Source of the DNA: UMGS1322 sp900550765
GTDB lineage: Bacteria > Bacillota > Clostridia > Christensenellales > QALW01
Length of the DNA stretch: 64,000 nt
Direction: 5' to 3'
Assembly (NCBI GenBank): GCA_958448705.1
Contig: CAUDEY010000004.1
Span: 1 to 64,000, forward strand
Positions 40,275-49,219 of the stretch are shown here, one piece after another; positions within the stretch are counted from its first letter, which is position 1; every line of letters begins with the position of its first letter. The notes under the pieces were generated by a model, which saw nothing but the letters and a program-made list of their open reading frames with translations, did not search any database and was not told where the DNA came from. The position numbers were made by a program, and so were the translations under genes.

Positions 40275-42076
40275 AACTGCTTCAATTGTTCCAGTATGTA
40301 TTCTGTATCCATATGATTGCTTTTCCTTTGCTGTTCTACACTGCCTACAGCAACAAAAGCATCATCCAGCGCAAACCCTTTTATTTTTACAGCAATTCCA
40401 TTCTCCTGATAATAATGCAGTACTGCCTCAAAAAGTCCGCCCTGCGGTGCGTTATCCTCAATCACGCCGATAGGAGCATTCTTGATTCTTTCCAAACATT
40501 GTGTATCCAGCGGTTTCAGCGTGCGGGCATCCACCAGTTTCCAGCCCAGGGCTCGGGCGATCTGCATTCCTTCGGAAATACAGGCGCCGAACGTTAAAAT
40601 ACTCCCGTTCTCGCCCTCTAAAAGTTCATCCCAGCTAATTCCGTTAAAAGGATATTTTCCTTCGATATTTTCCACACATCCCTTGGGATATCGGATTGCC
40701 ACCGGCTTTTTTTCTGTAAGAGAATAAACCAGCATCCGGTCGAATTCCTCTGTATCGCGCGGTGCCAATAAAAGGAGTCCCGGCATGGACCGCAAAAAGC
40801 CAACATCGAATACGCCGTTGTGGGTGGGGCCGTCCTCGCCGACCAACCCTGCGTGATCAATACACAGCGTAACTGGCAATTCCTGCAGACAAATGTCATG
40901 AAATACCTGGTCAAAGCCGCGCTGTAAAAAAGTAGAGTAAATCACGACATAAGGATGCATGCCCCCTTTAGCCAAACCGCCTGCCATCCCCAATGCATGC
41001 TGTTCGGCAATACCGGTATCAAAAAAACGCTGGGGAAATTTTTGTGCAAATTCTGCTAATCCTGTATTATAGGTCATCCCCGCAGTAACAGCACATACAT
41101 CGTCATTGTCCTGCGCAAGCCGGCAAAGTGTATCACTCAGCTGTTTTGCATAAGATATTTTCTCCAATCCATCCCCTTTACCGCAGGAAACACCGTGATA
41201 GATCTCCGGATTTTCTTCCGCCTTTGCATAGCCGCAGCCTTTGCAGGTCACCGCATGGATCACCACCGGTCCGGGCTGCTCCTTAGCCCGCCGGAGAATA
41301 TCAATCATATCTTTCAGCGAATGACCGTTAATAGGTCCCAAATATTTAAGACCCATCGCATCAAATATCGTTTCTCCTATCAAAAAATAACGCAAAGTAT
41401 TGCGCAAATGCGCAACAACGTTAAAGAGTTTTCCTGAATGATTAATCTTTTCCAGGGCTTTTCTCACATTCTTTTTACTGCGCAAATAACCCTTTGTGGT
41501 CCTCAATTTACTGAAATGCCCCGAAAGTGCTCCTACATTTTTAGAAATAGACATTTCATTATCATTTAAAACGATAATGAGCTTTGTTTCCCTTGATGCA
41601 CCTGCATCATTAATAGCCTCAAACGCCATACCGCCGCCCATGGCGCCATCCCCTACGATTGCGATTACATGATACTCTTCCCCCTTGCGGTCTCTGGCAC
41701 GCGCCAGCCCCAACGCAGCAGAAATCGCCGTAGAGGAATGCCCTGCGTCAAAAGTATCATATTCACTCTCCGCATGGCTGGGGAAACCGCTGATGCCATT
41801 TTGCTTCCGAAGGGTACCAAAACGATCGCGCCGGCCGGTAATCAGTTTATGGGTATAACACTGATGTCCCACATCGAATATCAGCTTATCCTCCGGTGCG
41901 TCAAACACATAATGAATGGCTAAAGTAAGTTCAACCGTTCCTAAATTAGAAGCTAAATGTCCGCCGTTATGCAAAGTGGTTTTTATAATTTCGCTGCGTA
42001 TTTCATCTGCCAGCCTTTCAAGCTCATCAATATGCAGTGCCTTAATATCCGCAGGAGAATTGATTTTTTCAAGCAT
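40271..42076 (-). CDS. dxs: 1-Deoxy-D-xylulose-5-phosphate synthase
   Basis: A 601-residue thiamine-diphosphate enzyme joining pyruvate and glyceraldehyde 3-phosphate, the first step of the MEP isoprenoid pathway. Motifs: HLASNLGTVELTLAIHYVF, IVGDGAMGGGMAFEAIND (ThDP), DTGIAEQHALGMAGGLA and DHAGLVGEDGPTHNGVFD. Length is slightly below the usual 620-640. Its ATG shares one base with the stop of oapA (TAATG), so the two are co-translated. ispA, the next pathway gene family, lies 19 kb upstream. Confidence 0.96.
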   Translation of the reverse strand: MLEKINSPADIKALHIDELERLADEIRSEIIKTTLHNGGHLASNLGTVELTLAIHYVFDAPEDKLIFDVGHQCYTHKLITGRRDRFGTLRKQNGISGFPSHAESEYDTFDAGHSSTAISAALGLARARDRKGEEYHVIAIVGDGAMGGGMAFEAINDAGASRETKLIIVLNDNEMSISKNVGALSGHFSKLRTTKGYLRSKKNVRKALEKINHSGKLFNVVAHLRNTLRYFLIGETIFDAMGLKYLGPINGHSLKDMIDILRRAKEQPGPVVIHAVTCKGCGYAKAEENPEIYHGVSCGKGDGLEKISYAKQLSDTLCRLAQDNDDVCAVTAGMTYNTGLAEFAQKFPQRFFDTGIAEQHALGMAGGLAKGGMHPYVVIYSTFLQRGFDQVFHDICLQELPVTLCIDHAGLVGEDGPTHNGVFDVGFLRSMPGLLLLAPRDTEEFDRMLVYSLTEKKPVAIRYPKGCVENIEGKYPFNGISWDELLEGENGSILTFGACISEGMQIARALGWKLVDARTLKPLDTQCLERIKNAPIGVIEDNAPQGGLFEAVLHYYQENGIAVKIKGFALDDAFVAVGSVEQQRKSNHMDTEYILEQLKQL

Positions 42077-42648
42077 TATCTTTTATCCTGTTTCCTAAAA
42101 AATGAAATAACATAACCCGTCATATATACAATTTCCTTTGATTTTTTCATCGCAACGGATTTTCCCGCTGCTTTACTGCCCACCGTAACCGCCGAAACCA
42201 ATGCACTGGCAAAAATACTGAGCCAAAGCTCATGGCTTTGGCCAATATGCGCCAGCGCCAGCATCACCACCGAAGCGGCGGCCGCACCGCTCACCACACC
42301 GCAGATATCTCCAATTACATCATTGCATATATTAGAAACTTTATCAGCATTCTGCAAAACAAAAATGCATTCCTTTGCACCGCGTACCTTTCTGCTGGAC
42401 ATGGCCACAAACGGAGCGATATCTGCTGACGCCACAGCCGTACCGATAATGTCAAAAAGGCATCCTAAACAGATCAGAATTACCAAAATAATGATCGGCA
42501 GCACAAAGGATTCTCCGCGGGAGATGACATCCGCCACAAAAGCAAATACCGCCGCTATTAAAAACGTAAGCAGCGCCATCCGCAATGCCCATAAATATGT
42601 GCGCTTGGATCGGGGGACCTCTCCTTCACTGTTTTTATTTTTTTTCAT
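42076..42648 (-). CDS. oapA: OapA-like OLE RNA-associated membrane protein
   Basis: A 190-residue protein with four predicted membrane segments (about residues 20-42, 47-72, 110-135, 140-160) and basic, RNA-binding-like N and C termini. The middle part, GTAVASADIAPFVAMSSRK then GAKECIFVLQNADKVSNICND and VIGDICGVVSG, resembles the DUF21 membrane domain of CNNM/CorB magnesium transporters, a similarity noted for OapA. OapA binds OLE RNA and anchors it in the membrane, affecting magnesium and alcohol tolerance. Start ATG 42648 has AAGGAG seven bases upstream; the frame back to 42828 runs into the RNA gene. Position between an OLE-like RNA and dxs is the classical one. Confidence 0.8.
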   Translation of the reverse strand: MKKNKNSEGEVPRSKRTYLWALRMALLTFLIAAVFAFVADVISRGESFVLPIIILVILICLGCLFDIIGTAVASADIAPFVAMSSRKVRGAKECIFVLQNADKVSNICNDVIGDICGVVSGAAAASVVMLALAHIGQSHELWLSIFASALVSAVTVGSKAAGKSVAMKKSKEIVYMTGYVISFFRKQDKR

Positions 42649-42663
42649 TTTCCGGCTCCTTAA

Positions 42664-43334
42664 AACAAAAATAAGGTGGCTGAATATTGAGTAAACCTTG
42701 CGGCTTAGGTCGAGCAGGCTTTCCCAAACCCCTACCCCCCGTCGCCGGAGGGGCGGTTTCCCTTTAAAGGCGTCTGCGCAAAAATCTGCGCGGCTCGATT
42801 GCCACTTAGACCACACTATAATCCTCAATACTCAAAAACAGTCTAGGAGATTTCCTCAACAAGCTCATCAAGCTCCTATCCTCTTTTGCAACATACATTT
42901 CACAAAGCAATCGCCCAAAATCTACGGCCATAGATTTTGTGCGTAGATCCTTGATCCCTGTACATCACGCAAGGCAGGCTACACTGTACACAGCCCCTTT
43001 TTTAGGAACCGCATAGCAGGTTCTTCATATCCAGTAATGCACGCACCACCAAAATATGTCTCCACGGAAGATGGGCTTAAATCACATGCCATTGCAACCG
43101 TCCCATAATCCTTAACTCCCAGCACAAACCCTAAACTGGGCGTTCAAAGCCTGCACCAGAAACTTCATCGATATGCCCTTTAGCGATAGTTTAACCCCGC
43201 CTTCAAAGCAAGATGAGTTGACTAGAATACTGCGCCACCAAACATAATTATTATCATATTATTCATATGCCGGCAGCTCAAAGGCACCGCAGAATACTGT
43301 TCTGCGCACCCCAGCAAACCGATATAATGCTTTT
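42664..43334 (-). ncRNA. Probable OLE RNA (ornate, large, extremophilic)
   Basis: About 670 bases with no coding capacity lie between a strong minus-strand promoter and oapA. OLE RNAs are about 610 bases and are encoded immediately before oapA in the ispA-dxs-tlyA-recN cluster, exactly this setting. Visible arms on the minus strand include CGCAGAA/TTCTGCG near the 5' end (about 43306-43288), GAACC/GGTTC (around 43022-43005), AAAATCTA/TAGATTTT (42936-42915), TCGAGC/GCTCGA enclosing GCGCA/TGCGC (42797-42710), and a C-rich/G-rich arm at about 42753-42730. CCTTA/TAAGG at the 3' end can mask the oapA ribosome binding site. No alignment could be run; identity rests on context, size and structure. 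Confidence 0.72.
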
Positions 43335-43340
43335 TATGAT

Positions 43341-43368
43341 ATTATACCATATATATAGTTTTTTGCAA
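43341..43368 (-). promoter_or_regulatory. Promoter of the OLE-like RNA
   Basis: Minus-strand TTGCAA (43368-43363), 16-base spacer, TATAAT (43346-43341). Predicted start near 43334. Confidence 0.75.
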
Positions 43369-43393
43369 GTATGCATAAATATTAATTTTTTTC

Positions 43394-44329
43394 TTATTCA
43401 ACAGGAATATCATATTTTTTCAGCATATATTCTGCCAAATGATACATCAGCTGTACGCCATAGATTCTAAGCGCATCGTCCGGATCAAACAGCCTTGCCT
43501 GTGCTTTGGACGCCTCTGTAAATTCTCTCCGATAATTCGGCCACGTTCTTCCATTATTCAACACATGCGATTCCAGGTTAAACGGTCCGTCATATCCAAT
43601 ATCCAGCAATCCCTTCAGGACCTCATCATAATTCACCGTTCCCATCAGCGGCGGCATATGGTCATCGTGATAGCCGTTATTATCCTGAATATGCAATCCA
43701 TAAAGCTCACCCTTGAGCTTGGCAATGTTGGCATATTGATCCAAATTTTTTACATTGGCATGCCCTGTATCCCAACAAACACGAAGAAGCGGATGATTCT
43801 CAAGCATTTGCTTCAGTATAAGCATGGTATCTGCATTTTCCACAACAAATTTACGCTGATAAATCTCTTCAGCAATATTTTCCATCATCAGCGTCACACC
43901 GTATTTCTCGGCATCAGGAAGAAGCATACGGAAATATTTTTGATTGATCTTCAGCATGTCATCCATACTCTCTACAAAACCAAAACCCGCATGGACTGTC
44001 ATACGATCAATCCCTAAAATGCTGCAGCCGTATATTGCTTTTTGCGTATCTGCTACCTGCGCTTCAAATTCTTCACTGCTGCGGCAGGGATTATACTTAT
44101 ACGGTGCATGAGCCATTACAAAATCGGCTCCCTGCCTCTCGGCCTGCTCACGCACCTGATGCAGGCCGCTTTCAAATTTTGCATCGCGGTATTCACTGTT
44201 TTCATCAAAAAAGCCGTCAAAACCATAATCAAAATGTGTAAAGCCGGTATTTTGATAAGCTTGAATCAACGATTGTGGTGTACCGTCAAATAAAGGCCGA
44301 AGTGCACTTGTAGCGATTGAAATTTTCAT
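43394..44329 (-). CDS. Sugar phosphate isomerase/epimerase-like TIM-barrel protein
   Basis: A 311-residue protein of the xylose-isomerase-like AP-endonuclease-2 superfamily. MKISIATSALRPLFDG, FVMAHAPYKYNPCR, RMTVHAGFGF, MMENIAEEIYQ, VCWDTGHANVKN and LHIQDNNGYHDDHMPP carry the expected metal-binding His, Glu and Asp residues. It probably isomerises or epimerises a sugar or inositol compound. ATG 44329 has GAGGAAA upstream; it begins 16 bases after thrS, so it is in that operon although metabolically unrelated. Confidence 0.85.
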   Translation of the reverse strand: MKISIATSALRPLFDGTPQSLIQAYQNTGFTHFDYGFDGFFDENSEYRDAKFESGLHQVREQAERQGADFVMAHAPYKYNPCRSSEEFEAQVADTQKAIYGCSILGIDRMTVHAGFGFVESMDDMLKINQKYFRMLLPDAEKYGVTLMMENIAEEIYQRKFVVENADTMLILKQMLENHPLLRVCWDTGHANVKNLDQYANIAKLKGELYGLHIQDNNGYHDDHMPPLMGTVNYDEVLKGLLDIGYDGPFNLESHVLNNGRTWPNYRREFTEASKAQARLFDPDDALRIYGVQLMYHLAEYMLKKYDIPVE

Positions 44330-44345
44330 AAAAATTTTCCTCCTG

Positions 44346-46274
44346 TTAGAGCTGCTTTGTAGCAACCTCAAGCAAAATTTTTGTCTGGAACTCCTCTACC
44401 GTCATCGTTCCCAGGTCTCCTTCTTTACGGGAGCGCACTGCCACCTTGCCTTCAGCAGCCTCCCGATCTCCTACAATAAGCATATACGGTACTTTTTCAA
44501 GCTGCGCTTCACGAATCTTATAACCGATCTTTTCATTACGGGAATCATATTCAACACGTAACGAAGCATCCGAAAGCTTTTGCACAACAGTCTTACAGGC
44601 TTCATCTACCCGGTCAGTAATATTCATTACCTTTACCTGTACCGGTGCCAGCCATACGGGGAACGCACCGGCATATTTTTCTATCAAAAGTGCAAGCGTC
44701 CGCTCATAACAGCCAATGGAGGTGCGATGAATAATATAGGGATGTTTTTTCTCTCCGTCTTTATCTGTATATTCCATCCCGAAATTCTCCGCCAGCATTT
44801 GATCAATCTGTATGGTAATCAATGTATCTTCCTTACCGTGTACATTTTTGATCTGAATGTCCAGCTTAGGCCCGTAGAATGCCGCCTCACCAATACCGAT
44901 TTTATACGTAAGGCCTAAATGATCCAAAATTCTCTGCATCGCGCCCTGGGCTTCATCCCATTGTTCGGGCGTACCGATATATTTATCCCGATCCTCCGGA
45001 TCCCACTGAGAAAATCTATAAGAAACATCCTCATAAAGTCCAAGTGTTTTTAGCATAAACGTAGTGAGTTCAAGGCACTTTTTAAACTCATCTTCAAGCT
45101 GTTCCGGTGTACACATAAGATGCCCTTCCGATATTGTGAATTGACGTACCCGTATCAGCCCGTGCATTTCGCCTGATGCTTCTTTTCTGAAAAGTGTTGA
45201 GGTCTCTGCATATCGCAGCGGAAGATCTCTGTAAGAACGCGGTCTGTTAAGATAGGCCTGATACTGGAACGGACATGTCATCGGACGAAGCGCAAAAACC
45301 TCATCGTCCTTATCTTCATCCCCCATAACAAACATGCCTTCTTTATAATGATCCCAGTGTCCGCTTATTTTATACAAATCGCTCTTAGCCATAAACGGCG
45401 TTTTTGTAAGCAGCCATCCGCGCTTTTGTTCTTCATCCTCCACAAAGCGCTGCAGCAGTTGTATGATCCTGGCCCCTTTGGGCAGCAAAATCGGAAGTCC
45501 CTGACCGATCACATCACTGGTAGTAAACAGCTCCAGCTCGCGGCCCAGTTTATTATGATCGCGCTTTTTCGCCTCTTCTAACTGCACAAGATAATCGTCC
45601 AGTTCCTGTTTTTTTGTAAAAGCCGTAGCATAGATTCTGGTAAGCATCTTATTCTTTTCGTTTCCGCGCCAATAGGCACCGGTTATAGAAAGAATCTTAA
45701 AGTGCTTGACCTCGGCCGTCGTCTTAAGATGCGGTCCCGCGCACAAATCCGTAAATTCTCCCTGCTGATAGAAGGAAATCTCCTCCCCCTCCGGCAGCTC
45801 TGAAATCAGTTCCTGTTTATAGGGCTGCTCCTTCATTTTTTCCAAAGCATTTTCGCGGCTTAATAAAAAACGTTTCAGTTCTAACTTTTCCGCGGCAATT
45901 TTCGCCATTTCTTTTTCTATTTTTTCAATATCCGCACTGCTGATAGGCTCTTTAAAATCAAAATCATAATAAAATCCGTTTTCTATCGCCGGGCCGATTG
46001 CCAGCTTGGTGTTCGGATACAGCCGCAGAACAGCCTGCGCCAGCACATGGCTGGCCGTATGACGCAATACATTTACGTAAAGCGGATCGCGTTTGGTCAC
46101 CAGAGAAAGCACGGTATCCCCGGTAAGCGTATGCTCCGGCGCAACAAGTTTTCCGTTTGCTACGGCTGCAACGGTCTCCCGGGCCAGCCCTTCGCTAAGC
46201 TCTGCAGCTACCTGCGCCGGCGTAACCGCACCTTCGTATTCTTTGATAGATTGATCCGGCAGTGTAATCTTCAT
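44346..46274 (-). CDS. thrS: Threonyl-tRNA synthetase
   Basis: A 642-residue class II synthetase. Order: TGS domain (1-62, LPDQSIKEYEGAVTPAQVA), editing domain with HTASHVLAQAVLRLYP, SAD motif, catalytic core with the zinc cysteine in RPMTCPFQYQ, motif 2 YAETSTLFRKEASGEMHGL and motif 3 IIHRTSIGCYERTLALLIE, then the anticodon domain (VKVMNITDRVDEACK). The core variant MTCPFQ and QFTISEGHL differs from the commoner MNCPGH and GFTQDDAH forms. ATG 46274 has AGGAGG upstream; the frame opens at 46322 inside the T-box terminator. Confidence 0.97.
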   Translation of the reverse strand: MKITLPDQSIKEYEGAVTPAQVAAELSEGLARETVAAVANGKLVAPEHTLTGDTVLSLVTKRDPLYVNVLRHTASHVLAQAVLRLYPNTKLAIGPAIENGFYYDFDFKEPISSADIEKIEKEMAKIAAEKLELKRFLLSRENALEKMKEQPYKQELISELPEGEEISFYQQGEFTDLCAGPHLKTTAEVKHFKILSITGAYWRGNEKNKMLTRIYATAFTKKQELDDYLVQLEEAKKRDHNKLGRELELFTTSDVIGQGLPILLPKGARIIQLLQRFVEDEEQKRGWLLTKTPFMAKSDLYKISGHWDHYKEGMFVMGDEDKDDEVFALRPMTCPFQYQAYLNRPRSYRDLPLRYAETSTLFRKEASGEMHGLIRVRQFTISEGHLMCTPEQLEDEFKKCLELTTFMLKTLGLYEDVSYRFSQWDPEDRDKYIGTPEQWDEAQGAMQRILDHLGLTYKIGIGEAAFYGPKLDIQIKNVHGKEDTLITIQIDQMLAENFGMEYTDKDGEKKHPYIIHRTSIGCYERTLALLIEKYAGAFPVWLAPVQVKVMNITDRVDEACKTVVQKLSDASLRVEYDSRNEKIGYKIREAQLEKVPYMLIVGDREAAEGKVAVRSRKEGDLGTMTVEEFQTKILLEVATKQL

Positions 46275-46289
46275 ACAAATTCCTCCTAT

Positions 46290-46505
46290 AAAAAAATCGC
46301 CCCTGTAAGCCCTGCGGCTCAAAGGGACGAGCTATTTTACCCGTGGTTCCACCCAAATTTATGACTCATTTACGGCCTGTAACGCAAGCCATGCGCTCCA
46401 ATCCTCCGGTGGTACCGCAAATCTTTTAGCAGCTGCCTTTCAGCAATACAGCAGCCTCTCTGAAGCCAAAACACCATCTGCGGCGTGTCCTGAATCATCT
46501 TGGTA
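46290..46505 (-). promoter_or_regulatory. T-box riboswitch of thrS
   Basis: The minus strand carries the T-box core GGGTGGAACCACGGG (46354-46340), which binds the uncharged tRNA end, followed by a terminator hairpin (46329-46298) and a T run (46296-46290). The upstream part contains a long Stem I closed by GTACC/GGTAC and an AG-rich loop. Uncharged tRNA-Thr would stabilise the antiterminator and switch thrS on. Confidence 0.9.
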
Positions 46506-46510
46506 CTTTT

Positions 46511-46540
46511 ATTATATAACCCAAAGTCAAAAGCTGTCAA
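46511..46540 (-). promoter_or_regulatory. Promoter of the T-box-thrS unit
   Basis: Minus-strand TTGACA (46540-46535), 18-base spacer, TATAAT (46516-46511). The -35 box overlaps the stop codon of the RluD-type gene. Confidence 0.8.
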
Positions 46541-47442
46541 CTCTTTTGTAATTTTTTTATCAGTTCCTGAAAATATTCCGGCGGCGGCGCGGTAAATGTC
46601 ATGCGTTCGCCTGTGGCGGGATGATCGATCGTCAGCTGATAAGAATGCAGTGCCTGTCCTGCAAGAGAATAACGGTTCCTTTTAAAACCATATTCCGCGT
46701 CACCCAAGCAGGGATGCCCGATGCTTGCAAGATGCACACGGATCTGATGCGTACGCCCGGTATGCAGATGGCATTCCACCAGTGCGGCATCACGGTATTG
46801 TTCCAAAACTTTAAAATCCGTACTGGCAAATTTTCCGCTATCGGAAACTGCCATCTTTTTACGGTTTGCCGTGCTTCGAGCAATATAATTTTCAACACAA
46901 AATTCCTGTTCCTTAAAAACCCCTTCGGCAACAGCAAGATACAGCTTTTCACAGCTTCGGCTTTTAAACTGCTCTGCCAAGGAGAGATGCGCCTGATCAT
47001 TTTTCGCAATAATGATAATACCCGAAGTATTTTTATCCAGCCGATGCACAATGCCGGGCCGCAGCTGCCCGTTGATACCGGAAAGATCCCGAATATGAAA
47101 CATTACAGCATGGACTAATGTGCCGGTATCATTCCCATGAGCGGGATGCACCACCATCCCTTGGGGCTTATTGATCACCGCAATATCATGATCCTGATAC
47201 AAAATATCCAGCGGAATATTTTCGGCCTCAATATCGATCTGTTTAGGCGGATCTATAGTAATTTCAATCACATCGCCGATGCAAATCGGCTGTTTTTTCG
47301 ATATGACGCTGCCGTTAATACGTATTTTTTCTTCTTCGATCAGCCTTACGCACTCACTTCGTGAAAGTGTTTCAACCTGCAAAGGAATAAACGCATCAGC
47401 TCTCTTGGCATTTTCTTTTGCAACAAACTGAAAAATACTCAT
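46537..47442 (-). CDS. rluD: RluD-type 23S rRNA pseudouridine synthase
   Basis: A 301-residue enzyme with an N-terminal S4 domain (residues 15-75) and the RluA-family catalytic domain. HRLDKNTSGI carries the catalytic aspartate; CHLHTGRTHQIRVHLASIGHP is the second conserved region. RluD-type enzymes modify helix 69 of 23S rRNA; the exact target site cannot be read from sequence. Start and lspA stop overlap as ATGA, the usual lspA-rluD pair. Confidence 0.94.
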   Translation of the reverse strand: MSIFQFVAKENAKRADAFIPLQVETLSRSECVRLIEEEKIRINGSVISKKQPICIGDVIEITIDPPKQIDIEAENIPLDILYQDHDIAVINKPQGMVVHPAHGNDTGTLVHAVMFHIRDLSGINGQLRPGIVHRLDKNTSGIIIIAKNDQAHLSLAEQFKSRSCEKLYLAVAEGVFKEQEFCVENYIARSTANRKKMAVSDSGKFASTDFKVLEQYRDAALVECHLHTGRTHQIRVHLASIGHPCLGDAEYGFKRNRYSLAGQALHSYQLTIDHPATGERMTFTAPPPEYFQELIKKLQKS

Positions 47443-47966
47443 TTTTTATCTTTTGGCTTATAGATTTTATCATGCATAAACAAAATATAAACGGCAAGCA
47501 TAATGACGCCAACCACAACAAATACGTCCGCCCCATTAAATACAGGAAAACTATACCCGGTGAGTGTTTCAATAAAAACAGCGTCCAAAAAATCCCGTAC
47601 GCTGCCAATTACCACCCTATCGATCAAATTTCCCAGCGCACCGCCAAGAATTAAACCGGAAGAAACCTTTAACAGCCAATGTTTTTGAGGCAGTCGCAGC
47701 AGCAATATAATCCCCGCCGCACAAGCCAAAAGCGTCATAATCAAAAAGAACAGTCTTTGATTCTGCAAAATGCCAAATGCTGCGCCGTCATTCAGCACGT
47801 AAGTAAAAGAAAATACTTTATCGATGACCGGATACGTCTGTCCTTCCGTATGTAAAAATCCCTTTATAAGCGGCTGCATCGGGTCAAGAAAAAAACCAAC
47901 CGTCAGCAATTTAGTAAGCTGATCGATCAACAGAGCAGCCGCTGCTATTACAAAAATTATTCCCAT
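47439..47966 (-). CDS. lspA: Lipoprotein signal peptidase II
   Basis: A 175-residue membrane aspartic protease that cuts prolipoprotein signal peptides. AALLIDQLTK at the N-terminal helix, YVLNDGAAFGIL, GGALGNLIDRVVIGSVRDFLD (first catalytic Asp) and FPVFNGADVFV (second Asp) are all present with four hydrophobic segments. Confidence 0.96.
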   Translation of the reverse strand: MGIIFVIAAAALLIDQLTKLLTVGFFLDPMQPLIKGFLHTEGQTYPVIDKVFSFTYVLNDGAAFGILQNQRLFFLIMTLLACAAGIILLLRLPQKHWLLKVSSGLILGGALGNLIDRVVIGSVRDFLDAVFIETLTGYSFPVFNGADVFVVVGVIMLAVYILFMHDKIYKPKDKK

Positions 47967-47967
47967 A

Positions 47968-48237
47968 TCATTTCCTATACCTTATCATATTTACAATTTC
48001 CTGCAAAATATCTCCTATAATAGGCAAATTCCTGGAAGCAAGCTGTGTTACACAATAGATAATAATCGCGCTTAAAACCGAAAAGCCTATGGCCGAGCCC
48101 ACTCCCTTGGCTAATCCTGCAAGAAAATTATTTTTTATAATTCTTTTTGTATCCGAAAGGTAATACAAATAATCACGCAATACCGCCCATGCAATAATGC
48201 GTGATGTTTTTGCTGTTACAATTTTGGCCTTTTTCAA
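47968..48237 (-). CDS. DUF5665-type small membrane protein
   Basis: An 89-residue protein (TTG start at 48237 after GGTGA; the frame opens at 48249) with one central hydrophobic region. LSDTKRIIKNNFLAGLAKGVG and LPIIGDILQEIVN match the DUF5665 pattern common in Clostridia. Its function is unknown; placement beside divIVA and lspA suggests the cell envelope. Confidence 0.75.
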   Translation of the reverse strand: MKKAKIVTAKTSRIIAWAVLRDYLYYLSDTKRIIKNNFLAGLAKGVGSAIGFSVLSAIIIYCVTQLASRNLPIIGDILQEIVNMIRYRK

Positions 48238-48275
48238 AAATATCACCAAAGATAGTATTGCCGTAAAAATTCATC

Positions 48276-48671
48276 TTATTCTCTTTCCAGCATGGCCAAT
48301 TGTGATTTTAAGATATATTTCACCCGTTTCTGGATATCTTCCAGTTCCTTTTTCTTTTCTTCTATTTCCGCAAGCTTTCGATGCTCTTCATATTCTTTCC
48401 GTACACTGATCTCTGCAGCCTTTTTTTCCGCTTCTTCCAAGATTCGTTTTGCCGTGAGTTCAGCATTGATAATCGTATCTTCAATCACGGCTTCTCTGTT
48501 TTTTAATACAGAATTCGCCTGATTGAGCTGCTGAAGTTCTTGTTTCAGTGCTTCAATCTGACCGGTAAGCGCAGCAATTTCTTCTTGCTGCTCTTTTATG
48601 CAGTTATCTACTTCAAAACGATTATAGCCCTTCCGCTCCATATGGAAAGATGCTGACTGCTTACTGCTCAT
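48276..48671 (-). CDS. divIVA: DivIVA-like coiled-coil protein
   Basis: A 131-residue protein with an N-terminal DivIVA-like membrane-targeting segment (ERKGYNRFEVDNCIKEQQEEI) and a coiled coil over most of the rest. DivIVA binds curved membrane at poles and septa. It is shorter than typical DivIVA and lies next to sepF, the usual place. Confidence 0.85.
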   Translation of the reverse strand: MSSKQSASFHMERKGYNRFEVDNCIKEQQEEIAALTGQIEALKQELQQLNQANSVLKNREAVIEDTIINAELTAKRILEEAEKKAAEISVRKEYEEHRKLAEIEEKKKELEDIQKRVKYILKSQLAMLERE

Positions 48672-48701
48672 TTTTACCTTCTTTTCTGCGGTACAGAAAT
48701 A

Positions 48702-49205
48702 TTAAAATTCGTCATCAAGGGTATATCCGTCGTCACCGGAATCCGATGACACATCGTCCGCTTTATCAATATACGTTTGATTGGAAGCAAAAAGATAAAT
48801 GCTTCCCTTAGAAACCTCCGTTACCTGCGCGTCACTGGCATACGCCGCGCCGCTCATAAAATCCAAGATACGCTGGCCGATGCGCTTTTCCACCTTATCC
48901 AGCTTAATGATCACATGCTTATGCTGAATCAGCTGCATAACCAGCGGCTGCGCATCATTATACGTTTTAGGCGAATAAATAATGACACTTGATTTTGCAC
49001 CGTGACGCTCCTGTACGGGAACAATTTTTGTTTTTCTGCTTCTGCGCGGTTTTTCTTCCTCGTACTCCTCTTCTTCTTCTCTTTTTCTTCCCCTTACGGG
49101 CGCCTCATATTCCTCTTCTTCAAAATATTCTTCATCCTCATCATATTCATCATTGGATCCAAACCCAAAAAAATCAAGCACCTTATTCTTTTTATCCCTT
49201 GCCAT
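48702..49205 (-). CDS. sepF: Cell division protein SepF
   Basis: A 167-residue protein: a short amphipathic N terminus, a charged acidic and basic linker (EEEEYEEEKPRRSRK), and the SepF domain (IIYSPKTYNDAQPLVMQLIQ, KRIGQRILDFMSGAAYA, KGSIYLFASNQ). SepF anchors FtsZ to the membrane and organises the septum. GGGGGA precedes the start. Confidence 0.93.
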   Translation of the reverse strand: MARDKKNKVLDFFGFGSNDEYDEDEEYFEEEEYEAPVRGRKREEEEEYEEEKPRRSRKTKIVPVQERHGAKSSVIIYSPKTYNDAQPLVMQLIQHKHVIIKLDKVEKRIGQRILDFMSGAAYASDAQVTEVSKGSIYLFASNQTYIDKADDVSSDSGDDGYTLDDEF

Positions 49206-49219
49206 CTGCTGTAATCCCC

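Noticed and set aside
42649..42828. 60-codon N-terminal extension of OapA
   Set aside because: It lies within the OLE-like RNA, contains the RNA's GC-rich arm, and is separated from the proper ATG by a good ribosome binding site.
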